Assembly: GCF_036116635.1 (NCBI RefSeq)
Contig: NZ_CP107995.1
Span: forward strand, 10,478,001-10,542,000
Direction: 5' to 3'
Origin: Amycolatopsis sp. NBC_00345
GTDB taxonomy: Bacteria; Actinomycetota; Actinomycetes; Mycobacteriales; Pseudonocardiaceae
Length of the DNA: 64,000 nucleotides
This document shows, in pieces, positions 26,221 through 33,964 of the stretch. A model generated the notes under the pieces. It had not been told where the DNA came from. It saw only the letters and a list, made by a program, of their open reading frames with translations, and did not search any database. A program made the position numbers and the translations under genes. Every line of letters begins with the position of its first letter. The stretch's first letter is position 1.

Positions 26221-26239
26221 TGAGGCGAAATGCGTCTCA
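26221..26239. promoter_or_regulatory. Inverted repeat upstream of the transhydrogenase operon
   Basis: TGAGGCG (26221-26227) and CGTCTCA (26233-26239) pair at 6 of 7 positions with a 5-bp spacer, 74 bp before the pntAA start. It is a possible operator; no matching regulator is identified. Confidence 0.25.
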
Positions 26240-26312
26240 AGCGGCTAGGGACTCTCCTTCGCACGTGGTAGAAAACGCGGAGATCGATGATCCTCAAGGT
26301 CGAGGAGGTCGC

Positions 26313-27419
26313 GTGGCGGAGAGCGGAAACCGGCTGACGGTCGGGGTGGTCGCGGAGTCCCGGCCCGGGGAGCGCCGGGTGGCGATGGTGCCGAAGCTGG
26401 TCGCCCGGCTGGCGCAGCGTGGCCTCCGGGTGGTGGTCGAACCGCGGGCCGGAGCCGGCGCACAGCTGGCGGACGACGCGTACGTGCAGGCCGGCGCCGA
26501 ACTCGGCGACGCCTGGGCGGCCGACGTCGTGCTGAAGGTCGCGCCACCGTCCGAAAGCGAGGTCGGCAAGCTGAAACCGGGCACCGTCCTGATCGGATTC
26601 CTCGATCCCCGCGGTGACCCCGGCGGCATAACCACGCTGGAGCGGGCCGGCGTGCGCGCGTTCGCGATGGAGGCCGTTCCCCGGATCTCCCGCGCGCAGG
26701 CGATGGACGCATTGTCTTCGCAGAGCAGCGTTTCCGGCTATCGCGCGGTGCTGCTCGCCGCGGAGAAGTTCACGCGGTTCTTCCCGATGCTGACCACCGC
26801 GGCCGGCACCGTTCCACCGGCGAAGGTGCTGGTGCTCGGCGCCGGCGTCGCGGGCCTGCAGGCGCTCGCCACGGCCAAGCGGCTCGGCGCGCAGACCACC
26901 GGGTACGATGTGCGGCCCGAGGTGGGGGAGCAGGTGCGCTCGATCGGCGCGAAGTTCCTCGACCTCGGCATCGAGGCCGTCGGCGAGGGCGGTTACGCGC
27001 GAGAGCTGACCGAGGAGGAGCGCGCCGAGCAACAGCGCCGGCTCACCGAGGCGATCACGAAGTTCGACGTGGTCATCACCACCGCGCTGGTGCCCGGGCG
27101 AAAGGCACCGACCCTCGTCACCGCCGACGCCGTGAAGGGCATGCCCGCCGGCGGCGTTGTGCTCGACCTGGCCGGCGAGAGCGGCGGCAACTGCGAGCTG
27201 AGCCGGCCCGGCGAGGACGTCGTCGAGTACGACGTCACGATCAGCGCCCCGCTCAACCTGCCGGCCGGGATGCCGGCGCACGCGAGCGAGCTGTACGCCC
27301 GGAACGTCACGGAGCTGCTCGAACTGCTGGTCACCACCGACGGCGAGCTGAAACTCGACTTCTCCGACGAGGTCGTCGCCGGGGCCAACGTGGCCGGGCG
27401 CGAAGGGAGCGCATCGTGA
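26313..27419 (+). CDS. pntAA: NAD(P) transhydrogenase, subunit alpha part 1 (NAD-binding)
   Basis: A 368-aa soluble domain I of the proton-translocating transhydrogenase. It has the N-terminal RRVAMVPKLVARLAQRG block, the Rossmann fold LVLGAGVAGLQALATAKRLGA and the mobile-loop region VVITTALVPGRKAP. The GTG start at 26313 has GAGGAGG upstream. The stop overlaps the next start by GTGA. With PntAB and PntB it couples hydride transfer from NADH to NADP+ to proton flow, supplying NADPH for lipid synthesis and redox defence. Confidence 0.93.
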   Translation: MAESGNRLTVGVVAESRPGERRVAMVPKLVARLAQRGLRVVVEPRAGAGAQLADDAYVQAGAELGDAWAADVVLKVAPPSESEVGKLKPGTVLIGFLDPRGDPGGITTLERAGVRAFAMEAVPRISRAQAMDALSSQSSVSGYRAVLLAAEKFTRFFPMLTTAAGTVPPAKVLVLGAGVAGLQALATAKRLGAQTTGYDVRPEVGEQVRSIGAKFLDLGIEAVGEGGYARELTEEERAEQQRRLTEAITKFDVVITTALVPGRKAPTLVTADAVKGMPAGGVVLDLAGESGGNCELSRPGEDVVEYDVTISAPLNLPAGMPAHASELYARNVTELLELLVTTDGELKLDFSDEVVAGANVAGREGSAS

Positions 27420-27730
27420 CGCTGGTGGAGAACCTGGCCGTGCTGGTGCTCGCGGGCTTCGTGGGCTTCACGGTGATCTCGAAGGTGCCGAACACCCTGC
27501 ACACCCCGCTGATGTCCGGCACCAACGCCATCCACGGCATCGTCCTGCTGGGCGGGCTGGTCGTGCTCGGGCTGGGCGTCGACGGGGTGCTCAACAAGAT
27601 CCTGCTGGTGATCGCCATCGCGTTCGGCACGATCAACGTGGTCGGCGGCTTCCTCGTCACCGACCGGATGCTGGCGATGTTCAAGGCGAAGAAGCCGGAA
27701 TCGGGCGAGGAAGAGGAGAACGGCAAGTGA
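27416..27730 (+). CDS. pntAB: NAD(P) transhydrogenase, subunit alpha part 2 (membrane)
   Basis: A 104-aa membrane subunit with three hydrophobic segments (LAVLVLAGFVGFTVI, IHGIVLLGGLVVLGLGV, ILLVIAIAFGTINVVGGFL). It is split from PntAA as in the three-subunit Rhodospirillum-type enzyme. The charged C-terminus ends in a run of Glu. It overlaps both neighbours by 4 bp (GTGA), a sign of translational coupling. Confidence 0.93.
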   Translation: MTLVENLAVLVLAGFVGFTVISKVPNTLHTPLMSGTNAIHGIVLLGGLVVLGLGVDGVLNKILLVIAIAFGTINVVGGFLVTDRMLAMFKAKKPESGEEEENGK

Positions 27731-29115
27731 CCCAGCTCGTCGCGGTCCTCTACATCGTCGCGTTCGCCCTGTTCATCTACGGCCTGATGGGCCTCACCGG
27801 CCCGCGCACGGCGGTGCGCGGCAACTGGATCGCCGCCACCGGCATGGGCGTCGCGGTGGTCGCGACGCTGCTCACACCCGGAATGGGCAACTGGCTGCTG
27901 ATCGTCCTCGGCGTCGCGATCGGCGCGCTGGTCGGCGTGCCGTCCGCGCGCAAGGTCAAGATGACCGCGATGCCGCAGATGGTGGCGCTGTTCAACGGCG
28001 TCGGCGGCGGCGCGGTGGCCCTGATCGCGTGGGTCGAGTTCCGCAGCACCGACGCGTACGCGCACGAGCCGCTGTACGTCGCGATCGCCTCGCTCTTCGC
28101 CGCGCTGATCGGCTCGATCTCCTTCTGGGGCTCGATCATCGCGTTCGGCAAGCTGCAGGAGGTCATCACCGGCCGCCCGGTCACGCTCGGGAAGCTCCAG
28201 CAGCCGGTGAACGCGCTGCTCCTGCTGATCGCGCTCGCCTGCGCCGTGATCATCCTGGTCGGGGGCGACGCGGAGCTGCTGGTGATCGGGCTGCTCGTGG
28301 CCGCCGCGATCCTGGGTGTCACGTCGGTGCTGCCTATCGGCGGCGCCGATATGCCGGTGGTGATCTCGCTGCTGAACGCGTGCACCGGCCTTTCCGCGGC
28401 CGCGATGGGCCTGGCGCTGTCCAACACGGCGCTGATCGTGGCGGGCATGATCGTCGGCGCGTCCGGCTCGATCCTGACGAACCTGATGGCGAAGGCGATG
28501 AACCGGTCGATCCCGGCGATCGTGGCCGGCGGGTTCGGCGGCGGCACGGCCGTCGCGTCCAGCGCGGGTTCGGGCGAGGCGCGGCCGGTGCGTTCGACCA
28601 GCGCGGCGGACACCGCGATCCAGATGGCCTACGCGAGCAAGGTGGTCGTGGTGCCGGGTTACGGCATGGCCGTGGCGCAGGCGCAGCACACCGTGCGCGA
28701 GATGGCGAAACTGCTGGAGTCCAAGGGAATCGAGGTCGCCTACGCGATCCACCCGGTGGCCGGCCGGATGCCGGGCCACATGAACGTGCTGCTCGCCGAG
28801 GCCGACGTGCCCTACGAGCAGCTCAAGGAAATGGACGAGATCAACTCCGAGTTCGCGCAGACCGACGTCGCCCTCGTGATCGGCGCGAACGACGTGATCA
28901 ACCCGGCCGCCGAGACCGACCCCGGTTCGCCGATCTACGGCATGCCGATCCTGAAGGTCAGCGACAGCCGCTCGGTGATCGTCCTCAAGCGCTCGATGAG
29001 CTCGGGCTTCGCGGGCATCGACAACGACCTGTTCTACGATGCCAAGACCAGCATGCTCTTCGGGGACGCCAAGTCTTCGGTGGGCGAGATCGTGGAGGAG
29101 CTCAAAGCACTGTGA
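27727..29115 (+). CDS. pntB: NAD(P) transhydrogenase, subunit beta
   Basis: A 462-aa subunit. The N-terminal half is a bundle of transmembrane helices that forms the proton path. The C-terminal NADP(H)-binding domain III begins near PGYGMAVAQAQHTVREM and includes HPVAGRMPGHMNVLLAEA and GANDVINPAAETDP, both hallmark sequences. The start is GTG overlapping pntAB, and its own stop overlaps the following ligase-like gene by GTGA. Confidence 0.94.
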   Translation: MTQLVAVLYIVAFALFIYGLMGLTGPRTAVRGNWIAATGMGVAVVATLLTPGMGNWLLIVLGVAIGALVGVPSARKVKMTAMPQMVALFNGVGGGAVALIAWVEFRSTDAYAHEPLYVAIASLFAALIGSISFWGSIIAFGKLQEVITGRPVTLGKLQQPVNALLLLIALACAVIILVGGDAELLVIGLLVAAAILGVTSVLPIGGADMPVVISLLNACTGLSAAAMGLALSNTALIVAGMIVGASGSILTNLMAKAMNRSIPAIVAGGFGGGTAVASSAGSGEARPVRSTSAADTAIQMAYASKVVVVPGYGMAVAQAQHTVREMAKLLESKGIEVAYAIHPVAGRMPGHMNVLLAEADVPYEQLKEMDEINSEFAQTDVALVIGANDVINPAAETDPGSPIYGMPILKVSDSRSVIVLKRSMSSGFAGIDNDLFYDAKTSMLFGDAKSSVGEIVEELKAL

Positions 29116-29843
29116 ACGCGGGGTCGGACGTACGCGCGGAGTTCGCCGAGCCGACCGAGAACCTGGCGTTCGACGAGGCGTTGCTGCGAGTGGCGCCTTC
29201 GGCCCCGGTGCTGTGGCTGTGGCGCAACCCGGTCTGTGTTGTCGTCGGGCGTGGGCAGAAGGTGGCGCGGGAGGTGCGCGTCGCGGAGTGCGCGCGCGAC
29301 GGCGTCCCGGTCCTGCGGCGAGCCAGCGGCGGCGGCACGGTGTTCCATGACCCGGGGAACCTGAACGTGACTTTGGTGCTGCCGGGCCCGCCGGACCGCC
29401 CGCTGGAAATGCTGGGCCTGGTCATGTCGGCGGCGGTGGAGAAGCTGGGCCTGACGCCGCGCCTGGGCGAACGAGGCTTGTTCGTGGGTACGCAGAAGCT
29501 TTGCGGCTTCGCGGTCTTCCGCACGAAGGGCGGGCTGCTGGCGCACTCGACGCTGCTGATCGACACGGACGCCTCGCGCGTCGGCGCGTACCTCACCGGC
29601 CCGCCGCCGGACCCGAAGCCACTGGACTCGCACCGCAGCCCCGTCGCGTCACTGTCCGGCCACGGCCTGTCGTTCTCCCCGGGCGAGGTGGAGTCCGTGG
29701 TACGCGCGGCGGCCGCTTCGCTGCTCGGCCCGCTCGAGCCGCGCCCACCGTCTCCAGCCGAACTGGACCGGCAACGCACACTGCTGCGTACCCGCTACCA
29801 CTACGACGCCTGGCACACCGACGGACGGCAACGCCAACCCTGA
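29112..29843 (+). CDS. Lipoate-protein ligase A-like (biotin/lipoate ligase fold)
   Basis: A 243-aa protein with the LplA/LipB-type fold. The substrate-binding motif RRASGGGTVFHDPGNLN is at about residues 63-79, and the catalytic-lysine region is KLCGFAVFRTKGGLLAHSTLL. The start is GTG inside the pntB stop (GTGA), so it belongs to the pnt operon. It may attach lipoate to dehydrogenase E2 subunits or another acyl group elsewhere; sequence does not decide. It ends 10 bp before the left arm of a terminator that an IS element now interrupts. Confidence 0.82.
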   Translation: MNAGSDVRAEFAEPTENLAFDEALLRVAPSAPVLWLWRNPVCVVVGRGQKVAREVRVAECARDGVPVLRRASGGGTVFHDPGNLNVTLVLPGPPDRPLEMLGLVMSAAVEKLGLTPRLGERGLFVGTQKLCGFAVFRTKGGLLAHSTLLIDTDASRVGAYLTGPPPDPKPLDSHRSPVASLSGHGLSFSPGEVESVVRAAAASLLGPLEPRPPSPAELDRQRTLLRTRYHYDAWHTDGRQRQP

Positions 29844-29880
29844 CACCGCCCGAAACAGCGAAGCCCCTCGCGGTGTGAAG

Positions 29881-31352
29881 GGCGGATTCTCGGGGTCCTC
29901 GCAACACCTGATGGTCTAGATGGCTGTCAGTAGATCACGCAGACGCTCGGCTGGGGTTTTCCAGCCGAGCGTTTTGCGTGGGCGGCGGTTGAGTTTCTGG
30001 GCGACGTGCTCGAGGTCTTCGGATCCGTAGACGCTCAGGTCGGTGCCCTTGGGGAAGTACTGCCGCAGCAGGCCGTTGGTGTTCTCGTTCGATCCGCGTT
30101 GCCAGGGCGAGTGCGGGTCGCAGAAGTAGACCGGTACTCCGGTGGCCACGGTGAACTGCTTGTGTGCGGCCATTTCGCAGCCTTGGTCCCAGGTCAGCGA
30201 GCCGCGTAGGTGTTCGGGCAGGGACCCGATCAACGGCACGAGCACATCGCGGACTTCCTCGGCGGTGTGTCCGCCGGGCAGGTGCCCGAGCAGGACGTAG
30301 CGGGTGGAGCGCTCGACCAGGGTCACGATCGCGCTGTCGCTGCGGGTGCCGACGATCAGGTCACCTTCCCAGTGGCCGGGCACGGCTCGGTCCTCGATCT
30401 CGGCGGGACGGTCGGAGATCATCACCATCTCGTCGACGAACCGCTGAGTGCGCTGATCAGGACGCCGGTGGGGCTTGCGCCTGGTGCGCCCAGTGCGCAG
30501 CGCCGTAGCGACCTCGCGCCGCAGCCCGCCACAGGCCTGGACATAGATCGCCTGGTAGATCGTCTCCGTACTCACCCGTATGCTCTCGTCGTCCGGGAAC
30601 TCGGTCACCAGAGCGTGGCAGATCTGCTCAGGCGACCACTCCTCCCGCAGCTTGCTGGTGACGTAGTCCCGCAGCGGTCCGTCGTGAGCCAGCTTGGATG
30701 CCTTGTGCCGCACACGGCTCTTCGCCCACGCCCGCTGGGCCCGGTATGGCCGGTAGACGCCTCCCACGGCGTAAGCGTCGATCTCACGCTTGATCGTGGA
30801 CGCAGGCCGGCCCAGTTCGCGCCCGATCGCCCGCAGCGAAGCGCCCTGACGGTGCAGGTCGGCGATCGTCTCGCGCTCGACCAGGGTCAGGAACCGGGGA
30901 TGCAGCCCGGCCTCCAAGGACCTCACCGTGGGCGGCTGCGTCGCCGTGACCATCGTGGTCACGCCCGTCCGGTAGTCCACCTTGCGCCCGCCGGGATAGA
31001 CGCGGGTCGGGCCAATTGATCGCACCCCGTGATCCCAGTCCTGCGCCGTGCGCACGTTGACCCCGACACGCCGGGCGGCCTCCTTACGGCTGACCCCTTC
31101 TCCGCGCAGCCGGTCGTACTCCCCACGACCGGGGTGACCACCCTGGCTGGTGCTCCCACGCCCTCGAAGGCCAGCCCGCCGGACCCACCCGAAGGCCGTG
31201 TTCAGGTTCACCCCGACCGCCCGCGACGCGACCGAGACGTTGCCGTCCTCCCGCTCCAGCGCCTCGAAGAACCTCTTCCGCAACTCCGGTGACAGCACGA
31301 TCCCCGCAACTCCCTGAAATCCAGGGTGTTGCGGGGATCGCTAGAATCCGCC
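29881..31352 (-). mobile_element. IS30-family insertion sequence, complete
   Basis: 1,472 bp bounded by 28-bp imperfect inverted repeats (29881-29908 and the complement of 31325-31352), 24 of 28 matching: GGCGGATTCT, five variable bases, TCCYCGCAACACC. The flanks carry AAG on both sides (29878-29880, 31353-31355), a 3-bp target duplication normal for IS30 elements. The right end also has a 13-bp perfect inverted repeat (31298-31310 / 31328-31340) overlapping the transposase start, a possible site for self-regulation. Intact ends and gene suggest recent insertion. Confidence 0.88.
29916..31298 (-). CDS. IS30-family transposase
   Basis: A 460-aa DDE transposase. The N-terminus has helix-turn-helix regions (VASRAVGVNLNTAFGWV; ETIADLHRQGASLRAIGREL). 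The catalytic core shows GHWEGDLIVG (first Asp), LTWDQGCEMA (second Asp) and SPWQRGSNENTNGLLRQYFP with the Glu, which is the classic IS30 signature. The frame is uninterrupted from a GTG start, so the enzyme is probably active. Confidence 0.95.
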   Translation of the reverse strand: MLSPELRKRFFEALEREDGNVSVASRAVGVNLNTAFGWVRRAGLRGRGSTSQGGHPGRGEYDRLRGEGVSRKEAARRVGVNVRTAQDWDHGVRSIGPTRVYPGGRKVDYRTGVTTMVTATQPPTVRSLEAGLHPRFLTLVERETIADLHRQGASLRAIGRELGRPASTIKREIDAYAVGGVYRPYRAQRAWAKSRVRHKASKLAHDGPLRDYVTSKLREEWSPEQICHALVTEFPDDESIRVSTETIYQAIYVQACGGLRREVATALRTGRTRRKPHRRPDQRTQRFVDEMVMISDRPAEIEDRAVPGHWEGDLIVGTRSDSAIVTLVERSTRYVLLGHLPGGHTAEEVRDVLVPLIGSLPEHLRGSLTWDQGCEMAAHKQFTVATGVPVYFCDPHSPWQRGSNENTNGLLRQYFPKGTDLSVYGSEDLEHVAQKLNRRPRKTLGWKTPAERLRDLLTAI

Positions 31353-31449
31353 AAGTGCTGCGAGGGGCTTCTTGCTGTTTGCTGGTTCTGTTTCCGGTTT
31401 CAGGCGCGCTGTCTCCGGGTTTTCAGGCCCGGGTCACTCGCTCGCCGGG

Positions 31450-32421
31450 TCACTCGCTCGCAGAGAACGTGACCGCCGGAACCTTCGCCACCACGCGACG
31501 CGGCTTCGCGGCCGCCTTCACTTCGGGTGCCTTCGGGTCCGCGGTCTTCGGGGCCGCAGTCTTCGCGACGGTCGTCGCCGAAGCCGCCTTCGCGGGCGAA
31601 GCCTTTGCCTGAGCCGCCTTTGCCGGAGCCGCCTTCGCCGGAGCCGCCTTCGGCGCTGCGGCCTTCTTGATCGCGGCCCTCGGCGACGCGGCCTTCGGTG
31701 ATGCCGCCTTGGCGGTGGTCTTCCCGGCCACCTTCGCCGCACCACCCTTCGCGGCTGCCTTCGGTGCCGCGGTTTTCGGTGCTGCAGCCTTTGCGGCTGC
31801 CTTCGGTGCGGCAGTCTTCGCAGTTGCCTTCGCCGCACCGCTCTTCGCCGCAGTCTTCGGCGCGGCCGCCGTCGCCGCAGCCGTCTTAGCCGCAGTGGTC
31901 CTGGTCGCAGCGCTCTTAGCCGCGGTGCTCTTGGTCGCGGTGCTCCTGGCTGCAGCGCCCTTGCTCGCGGCAGCCCTCGTCCCCGCAACCTTCTTCGCCC
32001 GGGTGGTCTTCGCGGGCGTGTCCGCCGTGCGGGACGCGGTCTTCCCCGCAGCCGCCTTACGCGAGGCGGGCTCCGCCTTGGCCGCCCGCTTACCCGCGAC
32101 CGGCTTCGCCGCCGGCTTGGCCACCGATTTCGCCACCGATTTCGCCGCCGGTGCCTTCGCCACCGATTTCGCCGAAGCACCCGCCTTCGCCGCTCCCCGC
32201 GCCGGCTTCTTCGCGCCCGGCACGAAACGCGGCCGTTGCTTCCGCCCGCCGGTGCGACGGGCGGCGTCCGCGTACCGGCTCAGGAGCTTGCGCAGCGCGG
32301 CCGCGTTCGTGGAGGTGAGGTCGATGTCGTACTCGACGCCGTCGAGGCCGAAGCCGACGGTCTGGGCCGCCGGGCCGCCGGTCAGGTCGTCCAGAACGCG
32401 GACAGCAGTGTTCCTGGCCAT
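31450..32421 (-). CDS. Lsr2 dimerisation domain fused to a histone-H1-like Lys/Ala-rich tail
   Basis: A 323-aa nucleoid-type protein. Residues 1-62 match the Lsr2 N-terminal dimerisation domain (RVLDDLTGG, VGFGLDGVEYDIDL, LRKLLSRYADAARRTGGR). The usual Lsr2 C-terminal RGR DNA-binding domain is absent. Instead about 250 residues consist of AAKP/KAAAPK/TAAKS-type repeats rich in Lys, Ala and Pro, like the C-terminal tails of histone H1, HctB and actinobacterial HupB. Expected roles are DNA binding and bridging through dimerisation, with the tail contacting DNA without sequence preference. The domain swap is what I see; function is inferred. Confidence 0.82.
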   Translation of the reverse strand: MARNTAVRVLDDLTGGPAAQTVGFGLDGVEYDIDLTSTNAAALRKLLSRYADAARRTGGRKQRPRFVPGAKKPARGAAKAGASAKSVAKAPAAKSVAKSVAKPAAKPVAGKRAAKAEPASRKAAAGKTASRTADTPAKTTRAKKVAGTRAAASKGAAARSTATKSTAAKSAATRTTAAKTAAATAAAPKTAAKSGAAKATAKTAAPKAAAKAAAPKTAAPKAAAKGGAAKVAGKTTAKAASPKAASPRAAIKKAAAPKAAPAKAAPAKAAQAKASPAKAASATTVAKTAAPKTADPKAPEVKAAAKPRRVVAKVPAVTFSASE

Positions 32422-32566
32422 GAAGCCTCCCGTGCTCGATCGTGATCATGCGTGCAACCGGCACGGCGACGCCCCGGCTCCCCCCGGTGCCGCCGGTTTC
32501 TTGCAGCTGTCTGACGAGAATAGCCGCTGGCTTGCGCGAAGCCGCGTGGTGGTGTGCGCTGAACCC

Positions 32567-33961
32567 ATGTCAGGACAGACTTTCGACGTCGTGGTGATCG
32601 GGGCCGGACCGGTCGGCGAGGTGGCCGCCGAACGCGCCGCCAAGGACGGGCTCAAGGTGGCGCTCGTCGAGCACGAGCGGTTCGGCGGGGAGTGCTCCTA
32701 CTGGGCCTGCATTCCGAGCAAGGCGTTGCTGCGCCCGGGAAACCTGCTCGCCGCGGCCAAGCGGATGCCCGGGGTGGTGGTCGGCGGCGCGCTCGACCCG
32801 GCCCAGGTGTTCGCCCGGCGGGACTGGTTCACCGGCAAGGGCGACGACAGCGGGCAGGTGGACTGGGCGCGCGGCGCGGGCATCGAGCCGGTGCGCGGCC
32901 ACGGGCGGATCACCGGCGAGCGCGAGGTGACGGTGGGCGAGGACCAGGTGATCACCGCCCGTCACGCGGTGATCGTCTGCACCGGCAGCGTCCCCCGGTC
33001 GCCGTCGATCCCGGGGCTCGACACGATCCGGCCGTGGGGCTCGCGTGAGGCCACGTCGGCGTCCGCGGTGCCCGCGCGCCTCGGCGTGCTCGGCGGCGGG
33101 GTGGTCGGCGTCGAGATGGCGCAGGCGTGGGCCCGGCTCGGCGCCGAGGTGCACCTGGTGATCACGGGCGAGCGCCCGCTGCCGAAGCTGCCGGAGTTCG
33201 CGGGTGACCTGCTGCTCGGCGGTCTGCGCGAGGCCGGCGTCTTCGTGCACACCGTGTCCGGTATCCGGGAGGTGTCCCCTGTGGACGGGGGCGCGTCGCT
33301 CACGTTGGCCGACGGTGAGCAGCTGGTCGTCGACGAGCTGCTGGTCGCCACCGGCCGCGCCCCGGCGACCGGAGACGTCGGCCTCGACGTGCTCGGCCTG
33401 CCCACCGGCGCCCCGCTCGCGGTCGACGAGAGCGGCCGGGTGTCCGCCGTGGACGGTGGCTGGCTGTATGGGGCCGGCGACGTCACCGGCCGCGCGCTGC
33501 TGACGCACCAGGGCAAGTACGCCGCGCGCGTCGCCGGCGACAGCGTCGCGGCCCGCGCCCGGGGCGAGCAGATCTCGACGGAGCCGTGGAGCCGTTACAG
33601 CGCGACGGCCGACCACCACGCCGTGCCGCAGGTGGTGTTCACCGACCCGGAGGTGACGTCCGTCGGGCTCACCGAGGCGCGTGCGGGCTCGGCCGACCGC
33701 GTGGTGGACATCGACATCGCGGTGGCCGGCTCGTCACTGCACGCCGACGGGTACAAGGGCAAGGCGCGCATGGTCGTCGACACCGAGCGCGGGGTGGTGC
33801 TCGGGGTGACGTTCGTCGGCCCGGACGTGTCCGAGCTGCTGCACTCGGCGACCATCGCCGTGGTCGGCGAGGTGCCGCTGGAGCGGTTGTGGCACGCCGT
33901 GCCCGCGTTCCCGACGATCAGCGAGGTGTGGCTGCGCCTGCTGGAGGCGTACGGGCTCTGA
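32567..33961 (+). CDS. Pyridine nucleotide-disulfide oxidoreductase (dihydrolipoyl-dehydrogenase-like)
   Basis: A 464-aa flavoprotein. The FAD motif VVVIGAGPVGEVAAERA is followed by the redox pair Cys43/Cys48 in GGECSYWACIPSK. The NAD(P) motif is LGVLGGGVVGVEMAQAWARLG, and the C-terminal His-Glu region is HAVPAFPTISEVW. The SYWA active-site variant differs from true lipoamide dehydrogenase (LNVG), placing it in an uncharacterised actinobacterial branch. It uses an ATG start and is divergent from the Lsr2-like gene. Confidence 0.85.
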   Translation: MSGQTFDVVVIGAGPVGEVAAERAAKDGLKVALVEHERFGGECSYWACIPSKALLRPGNLLAAAKRMPGVVVGGALDPAQVFARRDWFTGKGDDSGQVDWARGAGIEPVRGHGRITGEREVTVGEDQVITARHAVIVCTGSVPRSPSIPGLDTIRPWGSREATSASAVPARLGVLGGGVVGVEMAQAWARLGAEVHLVITGERPLPKLPEFAGDLLLGGLREAGVFVHTVSGIREVSPVDGGASLTLADGEQLVVDELLVATGRAPATGDVGLDVLGLPTGAPLAVDESGRVSAVDGGWLYGAGDVTGRALLTHQGKYAARVAGDSVAARARGEQISTEPWSRYSATADHHAVPQVVFTDPEVTSVGLTEARAGSADRVVDIDIAVAGSSLHADGYKGKARMVVDTERGVVLGVTFVGPDVSELLHSATIAVVGEVPLERLWHAVPAFPTISEVWLRLLEAYGL

Positions 33962-33964
33962 CGC

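Larger units (their letters stand above)
29853..31380. other. Bidirectional terminator split by IS30 insertion
   Basis: Left arm GAAGCCCCTCGC (29860-29871) and right arm GCGAGGGGCTTC (31360-31371) are perfect complements. Outside them AAACAGC (29853-29859) pairs with GCTGTTT (31374-31380). Removing the 1,472-bp element and one AAG copy restores a hairpin with a 13-nt loop between the convergent ligase and Lsr2-like genes. Confidence 0.7.

Noticed and set aside
31667..32566. Plus-strand Ala/Val/Phe-rich open frame upstream of the disulfide oxidoreductase
   Set aside because: It is the antisense of the Lys/Ala-rich tail of the Lsr2-H1 protein; the real gene begins at the ATG at 32567.
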